Under the pieces are notes generated by a model, which did not search any database, was not told the origin of the DNA, and saw only the letters and a list, made by a program, of their open reading frames with translations. Of a stretch of 64,000 nt of DNA, positions 21,501 through 31,659 are shown in pieces. The stretch spans positions 162,739,839 to 162,803,838 of the forward strand of contig NC_080672.1 in assembly GCF_030247195.1 (NCBI RefSeq). The letters are read 5' to 3'. Each line of letters opens with the position of its first letter. Within the stretch, counting starts at the first letter, position 1. Source of the stretch: Topomyia yanbarensis. Taxonomy: Eukaryota; Arthropoda; Insecta; Diptera; Culicidae. A program made the position numbers and the translations under genes.

Positions 21501-23282
21501 CCGATTCCAAGCTCTTCTCATAACTTTCTTCATTCTTTCAAGCTCAGCCCTCCACCAAGGGGTTCCCCTAGTCGATTTAACAGTACGAAGTGGACAAGCT
21601 TCTTCGTAGGATGCTAATATGAATGAGTTTGTCGTATCCACGACGTCATCTAAGTCGTCTAGTTGACTAATTGTTGGAAAATATCCATGAAATTTAGTCG
21701 CCAAGTTTTCCAAAAAGAGGTCCCAGTTTGTAGATTTAGGATTACGATAGGTCACCACATTGAAGGTGACATCAAAATGCTCGAAAAATATATATTTATG
21801 ATCGGATAGAGACGGTTCAGTTTCATTTGGAACCTGCCAATTTCCCAGTTCATGCAAAATTCTATCAGAGCAAAGTGTTATGTCTAACACCTCCTCCCTC
21901 CCAGACCTCGCAAAAGTTGGTCGGTTTCCCACATTCAGAATATGGAGATTTGTACTACTTATGTACTCCATCAGTTCAGAGCCTCTCAGATTGATGTCTG
22001 AGCTGCCCCAAATGATGTGATGAGCATTCGCATCACTGCCGATAATGAGCGGAAGCCCATTTCTGCTACAATATGATACAACGCTTTTGAAATCATCAGA
22101 AGGAGATGATTCGTTATGCGGTAGGTATGCTGAACAATATATATATTTTTTGTCTACGTTTTCGACAGTCAATGTAACTGTGACAACACAGATATCGCGA
22201 GTTGTGAGCTCCGATATGAGACACGCGTCAATAGCCTTATTTGCAAGAATGCAAGCACGAGGCATTTCACGTGGGTTAGTCATGCCTGTCTTGTTGTAAG
22301 CAATGAAGGCAGTGTTAAGTAACTTTCCAAAATAGAAGTTTCCTTTATGGAAATACGGTTCTTGAACCAATGCTATGGAAGCTTTACCTTCCTGCATGAG
22401 TCGAGATAAATTCATAGTTGCTGTACGTTTATGTTGGAGATTGACTTGTGCTATTCTAACCATTTTTGATTAGAGAACTGTACATTTCATCTCCAACACA
22501 AATTGCACAACAACTAGAGGACACCAAGCGAGTTGGGATGTTAACGCATTTAGCGAGCCATATCAGGTTTAAATGGGACATGATCATTTGATTCCCACGA
22601 TTTGCGAAGAAAATAATGGTCCACTGTGTCAGAGATTCGCATAACACAGCAAGGGCAAAACCCAAAATGCTCCGTGCGCGACTGGCATATTTTAGACCCT
22701 CCAATCATTAAGTCCTCGGCACGGAACTACACCTTGACTTAGGGTCTCCTACTTTCAGTCGCCTCCTACGACATGGCAGCAGGACTCCAGTGGCTCAATT
22801 CTAGGCCGGATACCACACGGCCTCTGGGCAGGTTCATCTGTACACATCGAAATTTGATAATCGAAACTCAACAAAACTTCACCGAAGTACCATCAGCCGA
22901 GAGTCTCTGCAAACCCCCAGCCAACAAAAATTCGGCAAAATTAAGTGGATCATCGGTGAAAAAAATCGGTGTGTAGAGTGAACGTTCCGCTGCGTAATGC
23001 AGCATACTGGGGAGTTCGCCCGACTTTTCCCAGGCTCCGTTCGCCATTGAGAATGTTTTAAACCCCCTCAACAATTTTACCCATAGCACGGGTCGCATGA
23101 CACTATGGAATTGGGGTTCCCTGTTTGGTAGATTTTTACCACTGAAACAGGTAGTCCGTAGTGTTATTCTTAGCCGGTTGAAACAACCACTACCGACACT
23201 ACACGGCTTATCTAGGCTGTTCGGTGAAAGAAGCTGACATTGAAGAACAGCTTCCATATTTAGATGGGCGAACAGCCGCACC
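18596..23282 (-). mobile_element. Non-LTR retrotransposon, about 4.69 kb, apparently recent
   Basis: Lies exactly between the two copies of a perfect 60-bp repeat. Read on the minus strand it starts GGTGCGGCTGTTC, has an approximately 820-bp leader, one long ORF (EN, RT, RNase H), an approximately 220-bp 3' UTR and a 3' end made of ATTCCTG units rather than poly(A). An endonuclease, RT and RNase H in one ORF points to the I/LOA/R1 group of elements. No convincing ORF1 exists: the leader holds only 137- and 82-codon frames without RNA-binding motifs. The element may be single-ORF or 5' rearranged. Confidence 0.85.
18819..22463 (-). CDS. ORF2: endonuclease-reverse transcriptase-RNase H, 1214 aa
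   Basis: Encodes the machinery for target-primed reverse transcription. Residues 1-230 are an apurinic-type endonuclease (QVNLQH, ALVQEPY, GSDANAHH around 143-150, LDITLCS, and SDHKYIFF near 220 with the terminal catalytic His). Residues about 440-800 are the RT domain, with SFRPISLSSF, VFLDIEGAFDN, GCPQGGVLSPLLW and the catalytic YGFADD near 668. Residues about 935-1065 are RNase H, with YTDGS, QAEIFA, CSDSQAA and WVPGHCGITGNEWADE. A CX2C...HX4C-type cluster (CDLCESDYGTSYHLICNC) lies near 1157-1174. The ORF is uninterrupted, suggesting recent activity. The ATG at 22463 overlaps the stop of an 82-codon upstream frame by a few bases. No host function is implied. Confidence 0.95.
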   Translation of the reverse strand: MVRIAQVNLQHKRTATMNLSRLMQEGKASIALVQEPYFHKGNFYFGKLLNTAFIAYNKTGMTNPREMPRACILANKAIDACLISELTTRDICVVTVTLTVENVDKKYIYCSAYLPHNESSPSDDFKSVVSYCSRNGLPLIIGSDANAHHIIWGSSDINLRGSELMEYISSTNLHILNVGNRPTFARSGREEVLDITLCSDRILHELGNWQVPNETEPSLSDHKYIFFEHFDVTFNVVTYRNPKSTNWDLFLENLATKFHGYFPTISQLDDLDDVVDTTNSFILASYEEACPLRTVKSTRGTPWWRAELERMKKVMRRAWNRRQRDDSRAFRSARSAYKKCLRSAERAGWQSLCTNVSSLNEASRLNKILSKSNDFQMNSLKTRDGVYVTDEKDVLNCLFDTHFPGCIDPELINVHRSHSGDSDSWALARTLVSTESVKWAVDSFAPYKSPGKDGILPVLLQKGFDILKHVLKKILLSSLATGYIPKAWREITVRFIPKGGRSSYEEAKSFRPISLSSFLLKALERIIDHHIRNVSLVEYPLHKMQHAYQCGKSTITLLHDVVYNIEKAFSLKQSSLGVFLDIEGAFDNVSFQSILEATRGHGIPACISGWINAMLSNRMLCSSLRQAEIRKLSICGCPQGGVLSPLLWNLVADGLLKKLNELGFPTYGFADDYQILITGFCIGTIFDLMQQALRAVEQWCRQVKLSVNPSKTSMVLFTKKRITTGVRPLQFFDSELLCADQVKYVGVILDSKLNWSAHIEFRVKKACMAFGQCRRTFGKTWGLKPKYIYWIYTTIVRPILSYGCLVWWQRGEVVTVQSKLNHLQRMALMALTSAFTTTPTAALEALLNIKPLHIHLKQEALSCAYRLQVTGLWNSNHVDLATSHIRLWSQMVTWGEDILAPSDITLTCSFPYRTFHVKIPSREEWLSGFMERQQQTQVVCYTDGSLMEGRAGAGVYCREMRLEQSHSLGRYCTVFQAEIFAIMCGVQSALQLSLSGRVINFCSDSQAAIKALSSDKSRSKLVIACRTQIEELSIVNTIYLVWVPGHCGITGNEWADELARAGSAIDFVGPEPALPISTSWIREKIRSWALSEHRNYWRNLQTCRQTKAFLEQPCPVVSKNLLHFSKLHCGMLTRALTGHCKLNYHMATIQRTESFSCDLCESDYGTSYHLICNCPALAQLRFRVFSRPYIDETMFGRLKLRDILKFLIQCGKEL

Positions 23283-23342
23283 TACATTATTTTGATGAAA
23301 AGGATAAAAAACTGGAGGCCATTTGGCCTGTTCCGTGAACAT
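23283..23342. repeat. 60-bp direct repeat, right copy
   Basis: Identical to 18536-18595. Sequence beyond it continues ATAGTTG, and the junction resembles a segment within the element's own 3' UTR (CGTTCCCCGTACATAGTCG at about 18633-18651). Confidence 0.85.
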
Positions 23343-23924
23343 AGTTGCAGGGAGTGATTTTTCAAGATAACTTTGTCAAGCGGCGGTTCAAGAAATGTTG
23401 CTGGGCTCAACAAGCTGCTCAATACTAATTTTGGGACCATTTGACTACATTCCAGTGAATCCAGAATATGGCCCCAGAGAGCTCATGCTGTAACGGAGCG
23501 TTTTGTTGGTCAAATGATCGTTTCGATCCAAGCGACGGTTGTAGCACTTCGAAGTGGTCGTTCAAAGTAGTTCCTGGAACGTCGTCTAGTAGCAGTACTT
23601 GTCAGAATGCCAGGTAAACGTCGATTCAGGGACGCAGCTGTTTGATTGAAGTAATTGAATTCTTCTAAATGGGGTTCGTGCACTGAATTTCGATGTCATC
23701 ATACTGAAAATAAAGGAAATAATATAATAGTTACTGTTAACGATTCGTCTGTCCGTCCGAGGTCGATCAGATTTTTTGAGATAAGCTGTGTGTGGTCGCG
23801 TCTTTCTTCACAATTGAAAATTTGAATATTTAAATATTCTTGTTGTTCATTTTTTGGTATACATTCTTTTAATTTTACAGCGTTGTCACTCCTTGAATTA
23901 GTCTAATATTTAATTTTTACCGTT
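23343..23924. other. Unassigned sequence
   Basis: No gene or terminal repeats recognised. Coding-like GC content at 23380-23640 suggests an old element fragment, but no readable protein emerged. Confidence 0.3.
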
Positions 23925-24290
23925 ATGATACAGCATGTTTTGCCTTTCTCAATAGAAAGGTATTGCAATTGCTCTGAAAACCGATTTTTAAACGGAGGCC
24001 CGGAGGGCCGAGTGACATATACCATTCGATTCAGTTCGTCGAGTTCGGCAAATGTCTGTGCGTGTGTATGTATGTATGTGTGTGTATGCACGTGTGTGTA
24101 TGTATGTGTGTGTATGTGCGTCTGTGTGAGTATGTGACCAAAAATGTCACTCATTTGTCTCAGAGATGGCTGAACCGATTTTGACAAACTTAGTCTCAAA
24201 TGAAAGGTGCAACGTTCCCATAGGCTGCTATTGATTTTCTAATGGATCCGACTTTCGGTTCCGGAATTACAGGGTGGTGAGCACGATCTC
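23925..24290 (+). repeat. Dispersed mosquito-type repeat with TG/TATG microsatellite
   Basis: Contains AATAGAAAGGTATTGCAATT, a (TG)n/(TATG)n tract at 24055-24135, then TCTCAGAGATGGCTGAACCG and ATGAAAGGTGCAACGTTCCC. I recall this arrangement (short leader, TG-rich tract, GGCTGAACCGATTT block) as an abundant repeat in culicine genomes. The ORFs across the TG tract are not genes. Confidence 0.6.
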
Positions 24291-24477
24291 GCAGAAAATG
24301 TCGATTTTAATAAATTCTGCAATGAATGTATAAAGGTGAAAAAAATCCAAAATATGACCACAACTGCTTCGATTTGTAGTATTAGGTCTCTAACATCCAT
24401 TCAAAGTCTCTTTGGCCGTATTGGCTACCATCATCGGATGTAGGGGTTGAAGAAAGACGGAGGCCAGCTAGGGCTAC

Positions 24478-24950
24478 GAGCAAAAACTCATCCCTACCTA
24501 ACACCATATTCACACAATCTAAAGTTGAATGGGCCGTGAATTCCTTTGAACTGTTCATATCTCCTGGAAGGGATGGTATTTTTCCTGCACTTCTACAGAA
24601 GGGAAGAGACGCATTACTTGATTCCTTAACAATTTTCGAAGCAAGTTTAAAACTTGGTCACATACCAGAAATATGGAACCAAGTTCGCGTTGTAAATAAG
24701 CCTAACATCTACCGTGCTTAAAGTTATGGAAAAGATAATTGACGAGCACATAAAATCAAAATATTTACAGCTAAATCCCCTTAGAAAATCTCAATTTGCA
24801 TACCAATCAAATAAATCTACTGTCACAGCTCTACATAAATTAGTAACCAAAATAGAGAGCACTCTCGAGAAAAAAGAAATTGCTCTAGTAGCATTTCTTG
24901 ACATAGAGGGTGCTTTCGATAACGCATCGTACAAATGTATGGGAATAGTA
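24478..24950 (+). pseudogene. Truncated RT fragment of a related non-LTR element
   Basis: Two frames read VEWAVNSF..ISPGRDGIFPALLQKG and then LKVMEKIIDEHI...FAYQSNKSTVTALH...VAFLDIEGAFDNASY. They align collinearly with residues about 437-592 of the ORF2 at 18819-22463 (VKWAVDSF, SPGKDGILPVLLQKG, LKALERIIDHHI, VFLDIEGAFDN). A deletion and frameshift near 24700 removes the KSFRPISL segment. Endonuclease, catalytic FADD and RNase H are absent. It is a dead 5'- and 3'-truncated copy of a distinct but related family. Confidence 0.85.
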
Positions 24951-25845
24951 TACCTTTCATTTGAGACTGAGTCTAGACTGTTGACGACAAGTGAAACATC
25001 CAACCGTATATCTTACCCTCCATCCATTGCACAGTGGCGGATTTCCCTAAAACCTGGCCAAAAGTCGAAAATGGTTTTGATTGACCTGATAAGGTACATA
25101 CCATGTTTTTTGGGGCGCAGATTACGATTTTGATGTCAGATTTTTAATATTCAAAATGGCGGATATAAAATGGCTGACATTTAAATCTAAATATAAGTGA
25201 ATTTTCACGAACGAAGATTTAATGGTTCCAGTGTATGCCAATAACGTTTATAATGTATCGACTTTTAAATGGTGTGTAGTTAAATGATAGAATATTTTGA
25301 TATTGATTTGCACGCATTGATATGTTTGGGTGTCTAGAATACAAACAAATTTGCTTGCAAAATGCAGTAACTAAAAACGAATATGACAAAAACACACAAA
25401 AAAAGTGAAATTCATTAAGATTCGTAGTTTTATTTAAATTGTTTGACCAAGGATTTGTCCAAAGTCCATTACTACGATGAAGCGTTCATTTAATTATTTA
25501 ATTTTATACTTGGTCAGAACATGCTTGTACTACTTCCTGGTATAGTTTTGAGGAACCACGTCTTGTTGTCATGCTTGCTGACATACTACGACTGACAACC
25601 TTCTCACAAACAAATTTGCCAAGCTGGAGTGTACGCCAAGGTGAGTTATTTGGCCAAACCACGACTGGAGATCCCAGTATTCTTTTGTACTACTTTACTG
25701 ATTATCGCTCGTAGTATCTAGTCAAATTTTCCACTTTTAGGTTTGTTTTACCATGCATGATCAAACGTTATAGTTTTCCGGTAACGTTTCAGCATGAAAT
25801 TCATAAACGATTTTTGAAATTTGGAACACTTCTGTTAACCTTGTT
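24951..25845. other. Intergenic, no gene recognised
   Basis: CACAGTGGCGGATTTCCC at 25031 could be a DNA-transposon end, but no partner end was found. No supported coding region. Confidence 0.35.
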
Positions 25846-26347
25846 CACGCAGAAGAATCAGGCCATTTTGAATCAACAAAACGTTTTGTTGGATCTAAAA
25901 TGTGGCGAATGACTGTTTCAAACTGAAATGGGCGTTTTTCAAAAGCATGTATTTGGTTTAGTTCAACAAATACTTCTGTTTACATTTTAAATAGAAACAT
26001 CTAACTGATCCCTTTGTTAAAAACCAACAGAATCTTTGTTTAATTTCAACTAAATTTGAGTTGTTCTCTCCTTTGGTTGATACAAAAGATTTGTTTTTGT
26101 TCCTTCAAACTTGTTTGTTCGGTTAAACTTAATATGATTTTGTTGTTTCAAACGAAATATTAATAAATATTAATATTATCAACAAATTTTGTTGAAACTA
26201 CTGAAAAGCCAACAAATGAATTAGTTGGTAATTTCAACCAACAGTATTGATTGAATCAAACCTAAATCTTGTTTGTCACTCTATCACACGGGAAAATTGT
26301 TATTTAAAATCAATATTTGTTTATTTTTACTAAATTTTTTCTGCGTG
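25846..26347. mobile_element. MITE, CACGCAGAA family, copy 1
   Basis: 502-bp element with ends CACGCAGAAGAATCAGGCC and TTTTTTCTGCGTG, flanked by TT on both sides. An inverse copy of 500 bp lies at 41999-42498 flanked by AA. The interior carries repeated TTGTTGAAAC and CAACAAAA motifs and no ORF. Confidence 0.85.
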
Positions 26348-27240
26348 TTGGTTTTCAATGTGAATGAATCATTTTGATCAAAATTAATTACGTCTTTTGC
26401 ATTCCACTTTTGATAACTTTTGAACATGCTTATGAATCTCGATGAAATTTTCACCACTAACTACGCGATTCTTCCTGATCAAAGTGCCGTATTGTGCAAC
26501 TCGCTACGACAACCAGATGGGCAGCAATAATTAAAAATACGAGTCCAAATTTTAAACTGAAAATCATATAATCAGACGGTGACGGATTACTTAATCAAAG
26601 ATTACCCAAAAACGGGCAAATTCGGCAAGATTTCTATGGTGTTCCAAATGGTGAATCCTTAGAGGAACACAAATTGCCTTGAAACATACTGGACATACGT
26701 GGACAAAAAAGTATTTCAATAATTTAGCAAAAGCGTGTGTTGAAACCGTCTGCTACAAAAGCGTGAAAGTAATTGACGTTTTCTATAGACAAACAAAATA
26801 CTATCTTAAGACCTCAATACATATAAATAAAGTACAAACCGTAAGCATAACTTTCCATTATTCCAAATATGAAATAGGAACTTTTATCAAAATCTAGTTA
26901 CACTTGAATAATACTGATATTTCAAGCGGTCGACTAAAAATATAAGCAAAACGCGCGGTTTTAACTGATATCGAGTTTGTAGGAATAGGTCAGGTATTTG
27001 CTGGGAAATAGGTGTGATATTAGCTTGGGAACTTAGGAAGCTACGGCTATCCTAACACTATTGTATCAATAACTTACAGTATCTCTATTAAAAAAGCACA
27101 CCGTTGGAAAGATCCCCCTGCCTCCTTCCAGGACGTCTACAAAAACAAAAAGACCAAATATATAAACGCTGCCAATTTGTTAGTGCAAAGGGCCCCAAAT
27201 AACTTCCCGCTACAAATCACGATTTCGAGGGCATACAACA
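26348..27240. other. Intergenic, no supported gene
   Basis: A 72-codon frame at 26679-26897 has no recognisable domain. Nothing else noted. Confidence 0.4.
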
Positions 27241-27248
27241 CCTCTCAA

Positions 27249-29165
27249 CAGTGGTGTAGCCAGAAATTTGGTTTGGAGGGGGTTTTGATGAAAATCGCAA
27301 ATTTTTTGAAAAAAATGCTAAAATTTAATATTAGTTTGATAAATTATTGAAAACTCAAAAACATAAGTAGTCTAACAGATGTCATTCCAGTCTACAAACA
27401 AGAAGGATCAACATGGAACAGTTTTCAAACCTCTATAGATTATTTTCTTGTATAATATGTCAATGAAGTCAAAAATTGCGATCTTTTAAAGTGGGATAAA
27501 TGATCTAAAAAATTTTCAACGTTCAAGATCACCTAATATAATAATCCTTGACTTTGAAGGTTTGACAACTTCGGGAAGTTATCAACATAAAACAGCGCCT
27601 GCTTTGATATAGAAATTTTGGTGATTAACTCTCATAGAGGTAATTATGGTGAATTAATTTTTCAAAAATATTAAGAGACATGGTGCCTTCAGCAAAGTTT
27701 TTGATAATGTCATTTCAAACAATTTTGTTGAAAATATGAAGATTACATGAATTCAACATATAGGGATTTAAATGGACTGGGCCTGCTATATTTCTTCTTA
27801 GTGAAGAAAAATTTAGGTGAAAACTATTTTTTTCTGCGCTACGGATAAAATTGTTTGAAACAATCATTGCGAGTTGAGAACACAAAACCTATAACTAAAT
27901 TATGGATGGATGGAACTGAAACTTGCGTTTCGACTTAATCTCATCAGAATCCGACACTAACTTGGTGGACGGACTAAGCTTGCGCCGAATTGATGCTAGC
28001 TCCTGAAAATGGAATCACTCTTTGTGTTTTTGAGTCCTTTTAATATCTGGGCATTATTTGTTGTATATCCAGTTCCCTTATTTTTTTGTAAGCTTCAAAG
28101 GCACCTTGAACGCAATGTGAATTTATTATTTAATTACCGCAGAAGAAATTTATCAAATACAGTAATTTCAGAATAGCTTGTTGTAAAGATTTTCTACTAC
28201 TATATTTCGATACTCTGAATATGTGGGATATTTATGTCTTTGACAAAGTTGTTTGAAATAGCACTTTCGAAAACTTTGCTGGAGACATTAAATCTCGACC
28301 CAAATTTGGTTGAAGAGTAATTCTTGTCTATAATTACTTCTAGGAGGATTAACCGTCAAAATTATTCTATCAGCAGATGAACAGTTTTACGTTTTGAAAT
28401 TCTTCAATGTTACTTAACATCGAAATTTGGCAGTTTCGAATGAATGTGATCGTGACCGTTAAAAATTTATCGAGCATTAATTTTACTTTTCTTTATTAGT
28501 CAACCCTCACAACTTGCAGTACTAGTACGTAGGACACAAAATTTTAGTACGCCATTCATTGCATCCTGCTAAGAGGCTATTCATATAGTTGATAATACAA
28601 CAAAAATCCAATGCTCATAAAACCAATCCTGACCTGCTAGAGACAAAATTACATCAGCTTTCAACTAGTTTCTGAAATGTTATTCTTGTTGTTAACCATA
28701 TTGAATTGTTGTCTAAACTCTACACAATCTAAAAAAATACATTTTCAGCAAATGTTGAAATGTATGTAAGTTTTCGGTAAACAAGCTTATGTTTTATATG
28801 CAATCAACCTATTCAAATTTAGATTCCCATTAGAAAAATTGTCTCTAATCCATATTCTGAAGCATCTTTCCAAAAATGAGCTCATAATAATTCAGACAGT
28901 TATTTTATTTTACATTGAAGTAATTTGACAACTATGGGATTTTGGCTAAGAGATAAGTTACAAGATCCCCTTCCCATAATTTTCCAAAAGTTCAACACAG
29001 TTCTCAATGTAGTGATCAAAGAATATTTTTCCAAAAATATTTTGTGGAATATTAAATTAAATTTGTCAGCATCAATTTTTTTTCAATCCAATTAATTTTG
29101 GTTTGGGGGGGGGGGGGGTTTAACCCCCAAACCCCCCCCCCCCCCCCCCCCTGGCTACGCCACTG
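27249..29165. mobile_element. Non-autonomous hAT-like element with 8-bp duplication
   Basis: 1917-bp element. Ends are CAGTGGTGTAGCCAG and CTGGCTACGCCACTG, and CCTCTCAA is duplicated exactly (27241-27248, 29166-29173). The 8-bp duplication and CAG start fit the hAT group. No transposase frame remains. The right subterminal region holds a G14 run and a C20 run (29105-29151), related to the GGGGG of the left end. Confidence 0.85.
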
Positions 29166-29400
29166 CCTCTCAACCAAAAATTCATCCAACTTAGACCAAA
29201 CGATAACTATTTCATTTCCCCTGCATATTAAACTCCCAGTTGGCAGTTTCTAGCTTGTCAAACTAAACAAAGCAAAGCAAAAATATATGCAGTAGCTTAT
29301 CAGTTTAACACTAGCCGGGGGAAACTTGACCGTATACCCACTGCTTTGCCACTGATGTGATGTGATATCCGATCCGGAATAATATTTGATGCCATCTGTA

Positions 29401-29477
29401 CTGCCTATAATCGCAAGTCAGTCCCATGTAGATAGGGAATCCCATAGAACATGGGACTGACTTGCGATTATGGGCAG
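29401..29477. mobile_element. Hairpin micro-element, variant stem, duplication TGTA
   Basis: 77-bp near-perfect palindrome: CTGCCTATAATCGCAAGTCA on the left and GACTTGCGATTATGGGCAG on the right, around GTCCCATGTAGATAGGGAAT and its partner. TGTA flanks both sides. The terminal CTGCC and the GTCCCATG core equal those of the 16214 copy, but the 14 bp between them differ on both arms together. Confidence 0.85.
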
Positions 29478-29536
29478 TGTAGAGCATAGGTATCAAGTAG
29501 TATATCTCGTTAAAAGTTATATATTATTATTAAGTA

Positions 29537-29703
29537 CCGTCATTGGGGCTGCTTTACGCCAAAATTAGAGAACAATATTTGAGCTTGTAGTTCAAGGTTT
29601 ATGTTGTTTTTTGACAAAAGCAAAACATTCAACAACGTGACATTTTAACGCCAAGCTCAAATATCGTTCTCCAATTCTGGCGAAAAGCAGCCCCCAATGA
29701 CGG
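29537..29703. mobile_element. TA-duplicating palindromic MITE
   Basis: 167-bp foldback with ends CCGTCATTGGGGCTGCTTTA and complement CCGTCATTGGGGGCTGCTTT, flanked by TA on both sides, as for Tc1/mariner-type targets. Arms extend about 60 bp, with GAGAACRATATTTGAGCTTG conserved. Confidence 0.8.
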
Positions 29704-29709
29704 TATACA

Positions 29710-30900
29710 TATTATGTAATGAGATGACCAGAGGAGTAAATGAGCGACTCCCCCTAGTGTGACTCCAAGCAAACATTGTGCAATTACAGATCTAATACAA
29801 CGCTTCTACTGGCAACAAGAATGGTTCCTGATTAGTTCTGGGACAAATAACGGTCCTCCTATTGAGACCTGTACCATCGTGTGGTTGTTGGCAATTGATA
29901 GAACAAATGCAAACAACATACGGCATAACATCAAAATGGCTCGATCCCATCGTCAGGCGAATCAAAATAGTTTTCAGACTCTACAACAAAGCTTTTATGA
30001 ATCAGTTAATATTGTGCTTTTCACCGAAAATTAGCACACAAAATATATCCTATTAGCTCCATCCGCAAAGTTTAGAGTAAACATAAGGTAAAATACAGAA
30101 CCTGTTGATTAGGAATCAGAGGCACCGTGCCATACCGTCCGAGGTCAATGTCCGAAGGAAGGTGCGTCACAAAGTCCTTAAATACGATGCGCGAATCCGG
30201 AACCCGCACAGCCATTCAGAACCACAAAAGTGCTGTTTGCTAATTAGAATTTTTCATTTTTTTTTTCCTGAGCCTTTGAATGCATTGTACCTAAAAGCAT
30301 AAATATTTTAAAAAAATGGTTCCAATTAGTGGGCAATTTCTACCTGCTTTGTGAGTACTACGCTGGTACCACTTTTCTAGGTAGATCCCAATTTGCTTGT
30401 ACTTCCAACCGCACCACATCCGGCGGACTCGGCTTGACGAAGAGTGGGATATCTCAAGTTAGTTCATACTTATGTTTTCTATTTATTATTAAATTTTCAC
30501 TTTCCTATCCAACTACTCAATAACAAACAGAATTCTGGACAAAAAATGTAATGATGTGCAACTAGCACACATCTTTCCAGATTAATAAGATCTGAGCTAA
30601 TTGCACTTCATTCAACTTTACTGGATAATTTGCCGCACTGCGTTATTGAATATGCAGTGGAAAAAGTAAAACAAAACTTACCAGTTGTTTATTCTTTCCA
30701 CCGGAAAGAAAATGCAGCCAACTTGTTGTCCAGAGGACAATTTAATGGCGGAACCGGGACGTGATAATATCATTATATATATTATATAAATTATATTACC
30801 TTTTTTTATAATATTTAAAGTCTTCGAGAAACAGGCTCACACGAATTACACACAAACTGAAGACTGACGAACGAGGGGTGGAATTTGGATAGTTGTCAGC
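29710..30900. other. Intergenic, no supported gene
   Basis: Two overlapping 64- and 91-codon frames at 29759-30056 are protein-like in composition (for example TYGITSKWLDPIVRR), but I do not recognise them and see no splice or start support. AT-rich tract at 30770-30825. Confidence 0.35.
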
Positions 30901-30903
30901 AAT

Positions 30904-31330
30904 ACACTGAAAATTATTTCATGCTGTTTAATATAGCGATAATGCGTGTGATATCACAATAAAGTTGATGGAAAGAGTGATGTGCATATTTATGAATACG
31001 ATATGGTGACAAACCGTGTAATAATACAAGTATGCCAAGGTACAATATCATACTCAAAAATGAATAATCTTTCAGTGAATTAATATTACATGGCTTTGAA
31101 AGGAAGAGATTCGTACATCATGTTTATTGCGATATTATGTCAATTTAAAAGCAATATCCAATAAAAATTATGTAATAATCTCAACACGTAGTTATCGCGT
31201 GATATTAGGTGATTGATGTATAATTCTAGCTATAACGGTAAAATATTGTGTTTGTTTTATCATTACGTCTAAATTCCATGCACATCGGTGAACATCGCAT
31301 CGGCTATCATTACAATTCTTTTTGCTGTGT
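30904..31330. mobile_element. Possible TIR element ending TTTTGCTGTGT
   Basis: The right edge TTCTTTTTGCTGTGT matches, in complement, ACACAGCAAAAAAAATC at 17961. The interior has GTGATATCACA-like motifs, as does 17980-18040. The left end (ACACTGAAAATTATT) is only a weak partner, and no duplication was matched. Confidence 0.35.
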
Positions 31331-31472
31331 AGTTCAGGATATATCGAGAAACTTTGATTTCGACTAGCTTATTATTAGCTAAGAGTTAAGTAACAAACAT
31401 ATAAAGTTATTAGCGAAAGAAAAAAAACAAAGAAAAACTGTCATTTGCACTCAGGACAATTTGACATGTTTG

Positions 31473-31538
31473 GCTAGAATTGTCCCATGTTCTATGGGAT
31501 TCCCTATATACATGGGATAATTATGCGTAGAACGGCAG
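31473..31538. mobile_element. Hairpin micro-element, left-arm-decayed copy
   Basis: Core GTCCCATGTTCTATGGGATT then CCCTATATACATGGGAT, and right arm ATAATTATGCGTAGAACGGCAG. The left outer stem is lost. The right flank is TATA. Confidence 0.65.
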
Positions 31539-31615
31539 TATAATTCTATTTAGAAAATTGATACTATTTTATTTCGTTTGATTGCGTATATTGCTTCTAC
31601 TTGAATACCCCTAAA

Positions 31616-31658
31616 GACGCTGAATCCCTCTGGAGTCTATCCAGAGGGATTCAGCGTC
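31616..31658. other. Perfect 19-bp hairpin
   Basis: GACGCTGAATCCCTCTGGA and its exact complement are separated by the 5-base loop GTCTA. The flanks are AT-rich and show no larger inverted repeat. Confidence 0.8.
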
Positions 31659-31659
31659 G

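Noticed and set aside
22868..23281. 137-codon frame in the retrotransposon leader as ORF1
   Set aside because: It lacks CCHC knuckles or coiled coil, contains low-complexity leader text, and is separated from ORF2 by stops in all frames. The 82-codon frame that overlaps the ORF2 start is also unsupported.
18536..23342. 60-bp flanking repeats as LTRs
   Set aside because: The element encodes an AP-type endonuclease and a non-LTR RT with no gag, protease or integrase, and 60 bp is far too short for LTRs.
23903..24199. ORFs on both strands across the TG tract (His-Thr and Val-Cys repeats)
   Set aside because: Microsatellite translation inside a dispersed repeat.
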